A program made the translations under genes and the position numbers. Below are positions 36,137 to 44,978 of a DNA stretch of 64,000 bases, piece by piece (position 1 is the stretch's first letter; each line of letters begins with the position of its first letter). The notes beneath the pieces were generated by a model. It had not been told where the DNA came from and did no database searches. It was given only the letters and a program-made list of their open reading frames with translations. The DNA comes from Pseudomonas sivasensis. Lineage in GTDB: Bacteria; Pseudomonadota; Gammaproteobacteria; Pseudomonadales; Pseudomonadaceae. The DNA lies in contig NZ_JAAOWU010000001.1 of NCBI RefSeq assembly GCF_013778505.1, positions 620,001 to 684,000 of the forward strand. Reading direction: 5' to 3'.

Positions 36137-36862
36137 CTAGCGTTCGAGCCAGATAAGGGAGGCAAATCGACCGGTGCGCGGACTGCGCCGGTAAGAAAAG
36201 AAGCGCGGATCGGTCACGGTGCACAAACCACCACCGTAAACAGCCGTGACACCCCGTGCGGCAAGGCGCAGGCGAGCCAGTTGATAGATGTCGGCCATGA
36301 ACTTGCCAGGATTACGGCTCGGCACAAAGGCTTGGGCAGTGGTCGGCAGTTGCTGCATGAAGGCTTCACGCACCTCCGGACCGACTTCAAAGGATCGAGG
36401 ACCGATTGCCGGACCCAACCAGACCAATACGTCGGCAGGAGCGGTATCCAGACTTTCGAAAGCCGCTTCCAACACGCCAGCCGCCAACCCGCGCCAACCG
36501 GCATGGGCCGCTGCGACACGAGTCCCTGCGCGGTTGCAGAATAACGCGGGCAGGCAATCGGCAGTCATAGAGGTACAAGCGATGCCTGGGTTGCTGGTCC
36601 AACAGCCATCGGCTTCAGCCGTGCGGCCAGGATCAGCCTCAACCACGGTCACCCCGTGAACTTGGCGCAGCCAGGCCGGCTGAATATCAAAAGCGTCGCT
36701 AAGACGACGGCGATTTTCAAGAACGGCCTCCAGGCTGTCCTCTACATGATCGCCCAAGTTGAGGCTGTCGAACGGCGCCAGGCTGACGCCGCCCGCACGG
36801 GTGGTAACGCAGGCCTTTACCCGAGCCGGCGCGGGCCAGTCAGGTATCAGCCAGTCACTCAT
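36137..36862 (-). CDS. pgeF: Peptidoglycan editing factor PgeF (YfiH, laccase-domain)
   Basis: A 241-residue cytoplasmic enzyme of the multicopper-oxidase-like DUF152/YfiH family, which removes wrongly incorporated amino acids from UDP-MurNAc peptides. Metal-site motifs: LRQVHGVTVVEAD, MTADCLPALFCN and VAAAHAGWRGLAAGV. The start overlaps the rluD stop by 4 bases (ATGA), a pairing common in gammaproteobacteria. The clpB promoter begins about 30 bases after its stop. Confidence 0.93.
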   Translation of the reverse strand: MSDWLIPDWPAPARVKACVTTRAGGVSLAPFDSLNLGDHVEDSLEAVLENRRRLSDAFDIQPAWLRQVHGVTVVEADPGRTAEADGCWTSNPGIACTSMTADCLPALFCNRAGTRVAAAHAGWRGLAAGVLEAAFESLDTAPADVLVWLGPAIGPRSFEVGPEVREAFMQQLPTTAQAFVPSRNPGKFMADIYQLARLRLAARGVTAVYGGGLCTVTDPRFFSYRRSPRTGRFASLIWLER

Positions 36863-37821
36863 CCAACAAACGCCTCACGGTCCTGCTTGAGCAGTGACAG
36901 CAACCAGACAAAATCGTCCGGCAGTGGCGATTCCCAGCTCATGCGCTTACCACTCGTCGGATGATCCAGTTCCAGGAAGCGTGCATGCAGTGCCTGGCGC
37001 GGGAACGTCTTGAGCGATTCAACCATTGTCTGACTGGCCGCAGGCGGAATGCGGAAGCGACCACCGTAGGCAGGATCGCCGACCAACGGGAAGTTGATGT
37101 GGGCCATGTGCACGCGAATCTGGTGAGTACGACCGGTTTCCAGCTTGACCCGAACGTGGGTGTGGGAACGGAAACGCTCCAATACACGGTAGTGGCTTAC
37201 GGCCTGCTTGCCGCCCTCCATTACCGCCATGCGCTGGCGCTGCTGGCCGTGGCGACCGATAGGGGCGTTGATCTTGCCACCCGCGACGACCACGCCGATC
37301 ACGATGCACTCATAGATCCGGCTGACGCTACGGCTCTGCAACTGCGTAACCAGCTGCGTCTGCGCCTGAATGGTCTTGGCAACCACCATCAGGCCGGTGG
37401 TGTCCTTGTCCAGACGGTGCACGATACCGCAGCGCGGCACGTTGATGATGTCCGGGATATGGTGCAACAGGGCATTGAGCAAGGTGCCATCAGCGTGCCC
37501 GGCCGCCGGGTGAACCACCAGGCCTGCGGGTTTGTTGATGACGAGGATGTCGTCGTCTTCATAGACGATATCCAGCTCAATGTCTTGGGCGACCCATTCT
37601 CCCTGGGCTTCCTGCTCGGCAGTCAGCTCAAGAATCGCACCGCCATGGACTATGTCTCGCGGGCGGATAACCGCTCCATCCACAGTCAGGCGGCCGTCTT
37701 TGATCCAGGCGGAAAGGCGCGAGCGCGAGTGCTCAGCGAATAATTGTGCGGCGACTTGATCGAGGCGTTGGCCGCCCAATTCGGACGGCACCTCTGCGCG
37801 AAGTTCAATTTTATCGGACAT
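36859..37821 (-). CDS. rluD: 23S rRNA pseudouridine synthase RluD
   Basis: A 320-residue enzyme that makes pseudouridines 1911, 1915 and 1917 in helix 69 of 23S rRNA. An N-terminal S4 RNA-binding domain (GQRLDQVAAQLFAEHSRSRLS) precedes the catalytic domain with the signature GIVHRLDKDTTGLMVVAKT, whose Asp is the nucleophile, and GRTHQIRVHMAH. Operon with pgeF (4-base overlap); divergent from bamD. Confidence 0.96.
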   Translation of the reverse strand: MSDKIELRAEVPSELGGQRLDQVAAQLFAEHSRSRLSAWIKDGRLTVDGAVIRPRDIVHGGAILELTAEQEAQGEWVAQDIELDIVYEDDDILVINKPAGLVVHPAAGHADGTLLNALLHHIPDIINVPRCGIVHRLDKDTTGLMVVAKTIQAQTQLVTQLQSRSVSRIYECIVIGVVVAGGKINAPIGRHGQQRQRMAVMEGGKQAVSHYRVLERFRSHTHVRVKLETGRTHQIRVHMAHINFPLVGDPAYGGRFRIPPAASQTMVESLKTFPRQALHARFLELDHPTSGKRMSWESPLPDDFVWLLSLLKQDREAFVG

Positions 37822-37970
37822 GCTCAGACTAGGCGTGGCACAGCCTTTGGTTTCGGCTGCGCGCTTGTGGTTAAATACGGCGTCTTTTGCCCCGAGGCTT
37901 TCAACGGGGCGCTCATCATAACAGGACGGCCCCGCCCAAGACAGCGGCCGTCATAGGGACGCAAGCCGCC

Positions 37971-38996
37971 ATGCAAGTGAAACACCTGCTGCTGATCGCC
38001 ATCCTCGCCATGACTGCTGCTTGCTCGTCAACAAAGGAAGTCGTCGACGAAAACCTGAGCGAAGTCGAGCTGTACCAACTGGCACAGAAAGACTTGGACA
38101 ATAATAGCTACACCAGCGCCACAGCGAAGCTGAAGGCACTGGAGTCGCGTTATCCGTTCGGGCGCTATGCCGACCAGGCTCAGCTTGAGCTGATCTATGC
38201 CAACTACAAGAACGCCGAACCGGAAGCCGCCAAGTCCGCCGCCGAGCGTTTCATCCGTTTGCACCCGCAACACCCGAACGTGGACTACGCCTACTACCTC
38301 AAGGGCCTGACCTCGTTCGACCAGGATGTTGGCCTGCTGGCGCGCTTCCTGCCGCTGGACATGACCAAGCGTGACCCAGGTGCGGCCCGCGACTCCTACA
38401 ATGAGTTCGCCCAGCTGACCAGCCGCTACCCGAACAGCCGCTACGCCCCGGACGCCAAGCAGCGCATGATCTACCTGCGCAACCTGCTGGCGTCTTACGA
38501 GATCCACGTAGCTCACTACTACCTGACCCGTCAGGCGTATGTCGCTGCTGCCAACCGTGGCCGCTATGTAGTAGAAAACTTCCAGGAGACCCCTTCCGTG
38601 GGTGACGGCCTGGCAGTGATGACCGAGGCCTACCAACGTCTGCACTTGGACGAACTGGCCAACACCAGCCTGGAAACCCTGAAGCTCAACTACCCGGATC
38701 ACCCGAGCCTGAAAGACGGCCAGTTCGTGCCTCAGGTTGCAGAAGCGGACAACCGTTCGTGGCTGAGCAAATACACCCTGGGCCTGATCGAGTCGCGCCC
38801 ACCGTTGCCGCCGGGCGAAACCCGCGCCAATCAGGACGTGATCAAGCAGTACCAGGACGCCAAGGAAGCCATTCCTTCGGAGCTCAAGCCGCACGACGAG
38901 AACGGCGACGTGATCGAAGAAGAAGAGCCAGAGGCCCTGGGCAACAATCAGGACCGCTCCTGGTTCAGCTACATGACCTTCGGTGTGTTCGACTGA
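37971..38996 (+). CDS. bamD: Outer-membrane assembly lipoprotein BamD
   Basis: A 341-residue lipoprotein of the BAM complex, which inserts beta-barrel proteins in the outer membrane. The signal peptide ends at the lipobox LAMTAAC; the mature part holds five TPR-like repeats ([56 protein letters not shown]-like region). Start at ATG 37971 gives the signal peptide directly; the upstream 28 codons of open frame do not fit. Divergent from rluD, which is conserved in gammaproteobacteria. Confidence 0.95.
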   Translation: MQVKHLLLIAILAMTAACSSTKEVVDENLSEVELYQLAQKDLDNNSYTSATAKLKALESRYPFGRYADQAQLELIYANYKNAEPEAAKSAAERFIRLHPQHPNVDYAYYLKGLTSFDQDVGLLARFLPLDMTKRDPGAARDSYNEFAQLTSRYPNSRYAPDAKQRMIYLRNLLASYEIHVAHYYLTRQAYVAAANRGRYVVENFQETPSVGDGLAVMTEAYQRLHLDELANTSLETLKLNYPDHPSLKDGQFVPQVAEADNRSWLSKYTLGLIESRPPLPPGETRANQDVIKQYQDAKEAIPSELKPHDENGDVIEEEEPEALGNNQDRSWFSYMTFGVFD

Positions 38997-39012
38997 TCTG
39001 TCGACGCAACGC

Positions 39013-39042
39013 AAAAAGGAGCCCCTCGGGGCTCCTTTTTTA
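39013..39042 (+). terminator. bamD terminator
   Basis: AAGGAGCCC and GGGCTCCTT form a strong stem with a CTCG loop, followed by a run of T. It lies 16 bases after the bamD stop. Confidence 0.92.
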
Positions 39043-39120
39043 TTGGGCAGTATTATTGCGCTGTGCGCTTGCCACGTCCTTGGCTAAACTGGCGCATTCC
39101 TTATCGAGAAACCGCCCATC

Positions 39121-39354
39121 ATGCTTCGTCTTCTGTTCTGGATTGCCGTTATTGCTGCAGCGGTATGGTTCTGGCGCAAATTCAAAAGCCCGGCCACCAA
39201 GCAGCGACGCACAAGCGAGCCAAGCGCTGCGTTGATGGTGCGCTGCGCCCACTGCGGCGTGCACCTGCCACAGGATCGCGCCCTAAGCTCACGCCAGGAG
39301 TGGTATTGCACCCAGGCGCATCTGGAGCAGGGACCGAAGTCTATCCAGCGCTGA
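39121..39354 (+). CDS. PP0621-family small membrane zinc-ribbon protein
   Basis: A 77-residue protein with an N-terminal TM helix (MLRLLFWIAVIAAAVWFWRKF) and a Cys/His ribbon (RCAHCGVHLP...WYCTQAHLEQ). It resembles the small PP0621 family of Pseudomonas. Function unknown. It overlaps the 3' end of thiO by 14 bases on opposite strands. In P. aeruginosa the pilS-pilR pair occupies this interval; no trace of those genes is seen here. Confidence 0.75.
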   Translation: MLRLLFWIAVIAAAVWFWRKFKSPATKQRRTSEPSAALMVRCAHCGVHLPQDRALSSRQEWYCTQAHLEQGPKSIQR

Positions 39355-40450
39355 TCCGACCTTCAGGCGCGTAAGGTGCGGGGTCGATAATCGGCGTATG
39401 CCCCAGCAACAAGTCTGCAAACAACTGACAGGACGCCGGCGCCAGAACCAGGCCGTTGCGGTAGTGCCCGCAGTTGAGCCACAGCCCTTTGAAGCCGGGC
39501 ACCTGGCCAATATAGGGAATGCCTTCCGGTGAACCGGGGCGCAAACCGGCCCAATGCCCAACCACCTCGGCATCCGCAAGAGCGGGAATCAGTTCCACAG
39601 CCGAGGCCTTGAGACTTTCCAGCGCAGTTTCGGTGGGTGTCTTGTCGAAGCCCTCATGTTCAAGGGTACTTCCGATGAGAATGTGTCCGTCGCGCCGGGG
39701 GATGGCGTAACGCCCCTTGGCCAGGACCATGCTCGACAGGAAGTCCGAGGCGCACTTGTACAAAATCATCTGCCCCTTGACCGGCTCCACCGGAAGCGCC
39801 AAGCCCAGCGTGCCAAGCAACTCACCGCTCCACGCTCCTGCCGCCAACACTACATGCGCGCCCACAATCGGCCCCTCTGCCGTATTTACGCCCACCACAT
39901 TGTCGCCTTCCAGAACAAATCCGGTGACTTCGCACTGTTCGTGAACGATTACGCCAGGCATCGCCAATAACGCGGCTTTAAGGGATTTAACCAAGCGAGG
40001 GTTTCGCACATTGGCCACATTCGCCATATAGATTGCCTGGCAATATCCGTCGCCCAGCACCGGCACCGCATCATGGGCGGCCGAAACATCCACTTTGGTC
40101 AGGGGCCGACCTTCACGGATCGCCCACGCCAGCGCTTCAGCCTCGTCGTCCAAGTCCAACCAGTACAAGCCGGTGACATGAACCTCCGGATCCACGCCGG
40201 TGGCGGCAAACAGGCGCTCACCCAGTTGTGGATAAAAATCCTGGGACCAATGGGCCAAAGCAGTGACCGCCGGGCTGTAGCGCCACGGATACAGCGGCGA
40301 AACAATGCCACCGCCCGCCCATGAAGACTCCTGCCCAACGCCGGCGCGCTCCAACAGGACCACCGCCTGCCCCTGGCTCGCCAGGTTGTACGCCGTCAGC
40401 AGGCCAATGACTCCGCCCCCGACAATCACCACTTGCTGTTGCTTAGCCAT
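39341..40450 (-). CDS. thiO: FAD-dependent glycine oxidase ThiO
   Basis: A 369-residue DAO-family flavoenzyme that oxidises glycine to the imine used in thiazole synthesis for thiamine. FAD-binding Rossmann motif QQVVIVGGGVIGLLTAYNLAS at the N-terminus, ERAGVGQESSWAGGGIVSPLYPW, and C-terminal GLRPGSPEGIPYIG and GHYRNGLVLAP. Start set at ATG 40450 (an ATG one codon earlier is equally possible); the open frame upstream lacks family similarity. Between the PP0621-like gene and the minor pilins. Confidence 0.9.
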   Translation of the reverse strand: MAKQQQVVIVGGGVIGLLTAYNLASQGQAVVLLERAGVGQESSWAGGGIVSPLYPWRYSPAVTALAHWSQDFYPQLGERLFAATGVDPEVHVTGLYWLDLDDEAEALAWAIREGRPLTKVDVSAAHDAVPVLGDGYCQAIYMANVANVRNPRLVKSLKAALLAMPGVIVHEQCEVTGFVLEGDNVVGVNTAEGPIVGAHVVLAAGAWSGELLGTLGLALPVEPVKGQMILYKCASDFLSSMVLAKGRYAIPRRDGHILIGSTLEHEGFDKTPTETALESLKASAVELIPALADAEVVGHWAGLRPGSPEGIPYIGQVPGFKGLWLNCGHYRNGLVLAPASCQLFADLLLGHTPIIDPAPYAPEGRISAG

Positions 40451-40513
40451 CATTTGATCCAGCCGATAAAATAGGAACAGACGCGCCCGGCGCCCAATCA
40501 TCCAGCCACCTCA

Positions 40514-40915
40514 TCATTGCCCCCAGCATGTCTGGCGCGACATTTCAGGAGCAGCACCCGGATTGGCCCGTAGACCGGTGCTGCTGAGGCTGAAGCCACC
40601 GCAAGGGTCACCAGCCATCAACGAATCGGCGCCCGGCGTAGCGACCAAGTAGAAATCCTGAGGGTTCAACGCAGCGGTGATTCTATAGCGATCATTGCCC
40701 GTGCTGACGCCGCTTGCGTCAATAAAAGTGCCGTTCCTCGTATAAAAGCGCTCCAGTAGCTGAGCTTGCTCAGTCAGCAGCGCGACAATTTCCGCGCGAT
40801 AGACTTTTTTCACATGGCCGGTGTACCCGGGGTAAGCGATCCCGGCCAGAAACGCGATAATCGCCACAGCGATCAGTAACTCGATCAGGGTAAATCCCTG
40901 GCTGTCCATGCCCAT
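40514..40915 (-). CDS. pilE: PilE-like minor type IV pilin
   Basis: A 133-residue prepilin: leader MGMDSQG, mature FTLIELLIAVAIIAFLAGIAYPGYTGHV with Glu5. The C-terminal part has two Cys (DPCGG and RQTCWGQ) and the region RYRITAALNPQDFYLVATP, typical of PilE-like minor pilins. ATG 40915 follows AAGGAG at 7 bases; the frame opens further up at a TTG. Last gene of pilV-pilW-pilX-pilE; 11 bases after pilX. Confidence 0.82.
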   Translation of the reverse strand: MGMDSQGFTLIELLIAVAIIAFLAGIAYPGYTGHVKKVYRAEIVALLTEQAQLLERFYTRNGTFIDASGVSTGNDRYRITAALNPQDFYLVATPGADSLMAGDPCGGFSLSSTGLRANPGAAPEMSRQTCWGQ

Positions 40916-40926
40916 TCCATTGCTCC

Positions 40927-41457
40927 TTATTGAAGTTGTCGCCAAGACACTCGCCTAAAACGCGAGCCACTGGCTTCGTCCACTCGCGCGTACACGGTCT
41001 CCAATACCGTGCGTGACTGACCACTGATCCCAATCGCCGTCACCCGGTACAACGTTGCTGGGGTTTGCGGTGGCAAATTCGCCAGCCCTACGCTCGGACC
41101 AAGGGATTGAATACCGTAGAGCCCCCCTTTGATGGCAACCCAGTTAACTGATGAAACAGGACTGGTACCGGCCGCGACCACCGACAACGCCTCATCCGGA
41201 GGCCCACAGGCAACAATCGAATGGCACTGCGGCAAATCCGCACCCTTTCGCCTCACAACTTCCTCCCCCAGCCTTAAGCCACTTTCTGCTGCTTGAAACG
41301 ATTGGTTGCGATGCCACAGGCTGCCGGCAATTTTTTGCTGGGTGACTGCCCCCTGCATGGACGACAACCCGATCAACGCCAACAACAGCAGAAACACCAG
41401 GCTTATCAGCAGGACTATCCCTCTTTGTCGTAAAGAAATACCTCCAGCACTCTTCAT
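40927..41457 (-). CDS. pilX: PilX-like minor pilin assembly protein
   Basis: A 176-residue protein with N-terminal RQRGIVLLISLVFLLLLALIGLSSMQGAV, the PilX pattern, where the usual Glu5 is missing. It carries AAESGLRLGEEVV and a Cys pair (QCHSIVAC). Start at ATG 41457 is preferred, 7 bases after pilW. Minor pilins of this set prime pilus assembly. The gene is rather divergent, so the letter assignment rests on order and N-terminus. Confidence 0.75.
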   Translation of the reverse strand: MKSAGGISLRQRGIVLLISLVFLLLLALIGLSSMQGAVTQQKIAGSLWHRNQSFQAAESGLRLGEEVVRRKGADLPQCHSIVACGPPDEALSVVAAGTSPVSSVNWVAIKGGLYGIQSLGPSVGLANLPPQTPATLYRVTAIGISGQSRTVLETVYARVDEASGSRFRRVSWRQLQ

Positions 41458-41464
41458 GGCTGCC

Positions 41465-42172
41465 CTACCCCACACGGTTTCGCAGAGCCACCACCACGCT
41501 GTAGGTTTGATCTCTCACCTTCCCAGTGGGGTCCTGCAGCGTCATGCGGATGCGCACGCTGCGGATCAAGGCCTCATCGGATGGCATGGCGTCGTAGCCC
41601 ACAACCCGCGGTGATGACGCCCTGGCAGCCACGCCGAAACTGATATCGAAATCCCGCACGTTATCCACCAGCACCGCCTTGGCCGGCGCTGCGAGCGTGC
41701 TGACCTTTAACTGGCTGGTCTCGAAGGTGTAAGTCAGCTGTCGAATCGCAAAACGAATCTGTCCAGGATCAGGGGCAGGTGGATTCCCTGCATAGGCTTG
41801 AGCGTTAGTCGTGCAGTCGGACAGCACCGTCCAGTCTGGCCTGCCAACCCCTCGGCCGACATCAGTGGTGACCAGCGTTAGCGACTTTGAGCTACCCCCG
41901 GCAGTCCAGCGCACGGGCTGTTCAAAGGCTGGCGGCGCGTTATCAATAACTTCCGTGGCCAAACAGCCAAACATCCCAGCCTGACGAATGTCCTGAATCA
42001 TCTTGCCCAGCGCAAACCGCGCGTCATCCTGCAACAACATGGAAGCCTGCTGGCTGGCGTAGGTAACTCGGGAGCTGATCACCACTTGGCTCCCTCCAAT
42101 CACCAGTACCAAACCGACGGCCAGTGCCAGCAACAATTCCACCAGGCTGAAACCGCTAACCAGAGGCCTCAT
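41465..42172 (-). CDS. pilW: PilW-like minor pilin
   Basis: A 235-residue prepilin-like protein: leader MRPLVSG, mature FSLVELLLALAVGLVLVIGGSQVV with Glu5, followed by a central region FALGKMIQDIRQAGMFGC that is characteristic of PilW. The start overlaps the pilV stop by 4 bases (ATGA). Part of the divergent minor pilin operon. Confidence 0.83.
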   Translation of the reverse strand: MRPLVSGFSLVELLLALAVGLVLVIGGSQVVISSRVTYASQQASMLLQDDARFALGKMIQDIRQAGMFGCLATEVIDNAPPAFEQPVRWTAGGSSKSLTLVTTDVGRGVGRPDWTVLSDCTTNAQAYAGNPPAPDPGQIRFAIRQLTYTFETSQLKVSTLAAPAKAVLVDNVRDFDISFGVAARASSPRVVGYDAMPSDEALIRSVRIRMTLQDPTGKVRDQTYSVVVALRNRVG

Positions 42173-42663
42173 TGCATTACCCCTGGTTCATTGTCGATGC
42201 GACTGGTCAGGGACAAGGTTTCCCGCGCGCCAGGCGTGTTCTCACTTCGGCTGCCATCCCAACTGATACTGACAGTCACTTCATTTGTGCTGACCGCCAC
42301 TGAACCTTTGGCACCCTCCCCGGCAAAGGCGCGAATATTGGATTCGAAATCATGGAGGTCCAAATCACGCACGCTGACGTTCCCAGTACTGGGGGCCCGC
42401 ACTCCGTGGCGCAATGAGTAGTCCGCACCGGAATTGGCGCGGACTCGGTCGAGCATATCGTAGGCAATAAAACTGGCCTGACTGGTCATCCTCGAACTTT
42501 CGGTGTACTTGAGGGCATTTAGTTGAAGCACCACTGCGCCTAACAGGCCCACGGTGAGAATCAGCATCGCCACCAGTACCTCGATCAACGTCATGCCGGT
42601 CTGGCATCGCGCAAAAGCATGGGGAAAACAGGTGTTAAGGCAGGAAAGCATTACCGTCGTCAT
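42169..42663 (-). CDS. pilV: PilV-like minor pilin
   Basis: A 164-residue prepilin-like protein with a long, Cys-containing leader ending CQTG, then mature MTLIEVLVAMLILTVGLLGAVVLQLNALK with Glu5, the PilV signature. The start is uncertain: ATG 42663 is used, with 42651 as alternative, and neither has a clear ribosome-binding site. The unusually long leader makes the true start worth checking. First gene of pilV-pilW-pilX-pilE. Confidence 0.75.
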   Translation of the reverse strand: MTTVMLSCLNTCFPHAFARCQTGMTLIEVLVAMLILTVGLLGAVVLQLNALKYTESSRMTSQASFIAYDMLDRVRANSGADYSLRHGVRAPSTGNVSVRDLDLHDFESNIRAFAGEGAKGSVAVSTNEVTVSISWDGSRSENTPGARETLSLTSRIDNEPGVMQ

Positions 42664-42853
42664 CCGTGTCGAAGGCCGAAGAAAGCAGGAAATCCCGCTG
42701 TGCGATCCAAGACTAGCGTCGGTTTTTCGCCCGTGCTGCCCACGGCACAAAGGGAAATACTTTGGACCTATAGGCCATCATTCGCCTCCCAGAAACGGAC
42801 GCTATACCTATGCCTAGACCTGTTTCCTAAACACGCCCACGGAGAGAAAGCCG

Positions 42854-43372
42854 ATGGAACAGCGAGGTTTTACCCTGATCGAACTGCTGCTTGGACTCCT
42901 TGTGAGCGGCACTCTGCTGCATCTGGCAGCACCTAATTTCATGGGCCTGCTGGAGTCACAGCTGCGACAAAGCGCGGCACAATCACTTACCAGCGGGCTT
43001 CGCTTCGCACGCACTGAAGCCATCGCGCGTAACCGTGCGGTGGTCATCCACGCACTGGACGAGGACTGGAGCAAGGGTTGGCGGGTGATATTGGATGTGA
43101 GCGGACACGGCCATCAGGACGACGACAACCCCGTGCTCTTGGAGCGCCAAGACAGCGGGCGCGTGCCGATAGTCGGGAATGGGCCGGTCAAAAGCCAGGT
43201 GCGCTTCAGCAGTTCAGGCGAGCCGGTGTTTTCAGGGGGAGGTTTTCGTGCTGGCACTGTGCACGTATGCGCCAGGGACTCGGCGCAAAGCCTGCACCAG
43301 TTGGTGCTGGCGCCTAGTGGGCGTATCAGCCTGCGTAGCGATAAAGCCGAACAGGCGTTGTGCCGAAGTTAA
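42854..43372 (+). CDS. fimT: GspH/FimT-family pseudopilin
   Basis: A 172-residue prepilin: leader MEQRG, mature FTLIELLLGLLVSGTLLHLAAP with Glu5. The GspH/FimT core follows (LTSGLRFARTEAIARNRAVVIHA, WRVILDVSGH...VRFSSSGEPVF). GGAGAG lies before ATG 42854. Divergent from pilV-pilW-pilX-pilE. In P. aeruginosa two such genes (fimT, fimU) occur with pilY1 and pilY2; here only one is present, so it may serve as FimT or FimU. Confidence 0.85.
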   Translation: MEQRGFTLIELLLGLLVSGTLLHLAAPNFMGLLESQLRQSAAQSLTSGLRFARTEAIARNRAVVIHALDEDWSKGWRVILDVSGHGHQDDDNPVLLERQDSGRVPIVGNGPVKSQVRFSSSGEPVFSGGGFRAGTVHVCARDSAQSLHQLVLAPSGRISLRSDKAEQALCRS

Positions 43373-43388
43373 TCCGGCACCCTGACGT

Positions 43389-44336
43389 TCAAAGCAATGA
43401 GCGAACGCGCAGCTCCTTGGGCATGGAGAAAGTGATGTTCTCTTCACGTCCTGCCAGCTCATCAGCGCCGGTAGCGCCCCAGGCGTGCAGTTGCTGGATA
43501 ACACCGCGCACCAGCACTTCAGGGGCAGAAGCACCCGCAGTGATGCCAATACGCTCGACGCCATCGAACCAACTGCGTTGCATGTCTTCGGCACCGTCGA
43601 TCAGGTACGCCGGTGTCGCCATCCGCTCAGCCAGCTCACGCAGGCGGTTGGAATTGGAGCTGTTAGGACTGCCGACCACCAGAACCACATCGCACTCGTC
43701 AGCCAATTGTTTGACCGCGTCCTGGCGGTTTTGGGTGGCGTAGCAGATGTCATCCTTGCGCGGGCCGCCAATGGCCGGGAAGCGGCTGCGTAGCGCGTCG
43801 ATCACACGGCTGGTGTCGTCCATGGACAAGGTTGTCTGGGTCACGAAGGCCAAACGATCAGGGTTGTGTACCTGAAGGCTGGCGACGTCATTCTCGTCCT
43901 CCACCAAGTAGATGGCGCCGCCGTTGCTGGCGTCGTATTGGCCCATGGTGCCTTCGACTTCCGGGTGACCGGCATGACCGATCAGAATGCATTCCCGACC
44001 ATCACGGCTGTAGCGCGCGACTTCGATGTGCACCTTGGTAACCAGCGGGCAAGTCGCGTCGAACACTTTCAGGCCCCGGCCCGCCGCTTCGGTACGCACG
44101 GCCTGGGAAACACCATGAGCACTGAAGATGACGATCACGTCGTCCGGCACCTGCTCCAGTTCTTCGACAAAGATGGCGCCACGTGCGCGCAGGTCTTCGA
44201 CCACAAACTTGTTGTGGACGACTTCATGACGCACGTAGATCGGCGGACCGAAAACTTCCAGGGCACGATTGACGATTTCGATCGCACGGTCCACGCCGGC
44301 GCAGAAGCCACGGGGGTTGGCGAGTTTGATTTGCAT
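43389..44336 (-). CDS. ispH: 4-hydroxy-3-methylbut-2-enyl diphosphate reductase IspH
   Basis: A 315-residue iron-sulfur enzyme making IPP and DMAPP in the last step of the MEP isoprenoid pathway. The three cluster Cys are in [11 protein letters not shown] (Cys12), [11 protein letters not shown] (about 96) and [10 protein letters not shown] (about 197). Substrate motifs: [30 protein letters not shown] and [11 protein letters not shown]. Separated from fkpB by a REPIN. Convergent with fimT. Confidence 0.97.
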   Translation of the reverse strand: MQIKLANPRGFCAGVDRAIEIVNRALEVFGPPIYVRHEVVHNKFVVEDLRARGAIFVEELEQVPDDVIVIFSAHGVSQAVRTEAAGRGLKVFDATCPLVTKVHIEVARYSRDGRECILIGHAGHPEVEGTMGQYDASNGGAIYLVEDENDVASLQVHNPDRLAFVTQTTLSMDDTSRVIDALRSRFPAIGGPRKDDICYATQNRQDAVKQLADECDVVLVVGSPNSSNSNRLRELAERMATPAYLIDGAEDMQRSWFDGVERIGITAGASAPEVLVRGVIQQLHAWGATGADELAGREENITFSMPKELRVRSLL

Positions 44337-44410
44337 GCTGTGCCTCGTGTCTTGCAGCTACTATGGGTCAGTATTGAAGCTACTCAACTGACAATGAAGA
44401 TCAAAGGTGG

Positions 44411-44487
44411 GAGGGGGCTTGCCCCCGATAGTGATGGGTCAGTAAAAAACTTTGACTGATACCCCGCTATCGGGGGCAAGCCCCCTC
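44411..44487. repeat. REPIN (REP doublet) between ispH and fkpB
   Basis: Two arms of 21 bases (44411-44431 and 44467-44487), core GGGGGCTTGCCCCCGAT, are perfect inverted copies of each other, separated by 35 bases. This is the typical P. fluorescens-group REPIN. The small hairpin near 44503-44517 (ACACA/TGTGT) adds little. Confidence 0.92.
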
Positions 44488-44525
44488 ACACAAGTCCGAT
44501 CCACACATTTAGTGTGTTTCGTCAG

Positions 44526-44978
44526 TTAGAGCGCTTTAACGTCGATGATTTCAACGTCAAACGTCAAGGTTTTACCGGCCAACGGGTGGTTGAAGTCGAT
44601 GGTCACTTGCGCGTCATCGAACGCTTTCACCACGCCAGGCAGCTCAGTATTCGCGGCGTCGTTAAAGATCACCAGCAGGCCTTCCGACAGGTCCATGTCC
44701 TGAAACTGCGAACGCGGGATGATCTGCACGTTTTGCGGGTTAGGCTGACCAAAAGCGTTTTCCGGCAGGATCTGCAGGGTGCGCTTGTCGCCAGCCTTGA
44801 AACCGAATAGAGCCGCTTCGAAACCCGGCAGCAGATTGCCGTCGCCGACCTTGAAGGTCGCCGGGGCCTTGTCGAACGTGCTGTCGACCGTGTCGCCATT
44901 CTCCAGGCGCAATGCGAAATGCAAAGTGACTTCCGTGTTCTGGCCGATGCGTTGCTCAGCCAATACCTGATCAGTCAT
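44526..44978 (-). CDS. fkpB: FKBP-type peptidyl-prolyl isomerase FkpB (SlpA)
   Basis: A 150-residue SlpA/FkpB-family proline isomerase: VTLHFALRLENGDTVDSTFDKAPATF, the inserted flap with LLPGFEAALFGFKAGDKRTLQI, and HPLAGKTLTFDVEIIDV at the C-terminus. It helps protein folding in the cytoplasm and binds ribosomes in E. coli. The start overlaps the lspA stop by 8 bases, so the two are translationally coupled. Confidence 0.93.
   Translation of the reverse strand: MTDQVLAEQRIGQNTEVTLHFALRLENGDTVDSTFDKAPATFKVGDGNLLPGFEAALFGFKAGDKRTLQILPENAFGQPNPQNVQIIPRSQFQDMDLSEGLLVIFNDAANTELPGVVKAFDDAQVTIDFNHPLAGKTLTFDVEIIDVKAL

Noticed and set aside
44408-44490. CRISPR-like repeats from the REP arms
   Set aside because: Arms are inverted, not direct, repeats in single doublets, with no spacers and no cas genes.
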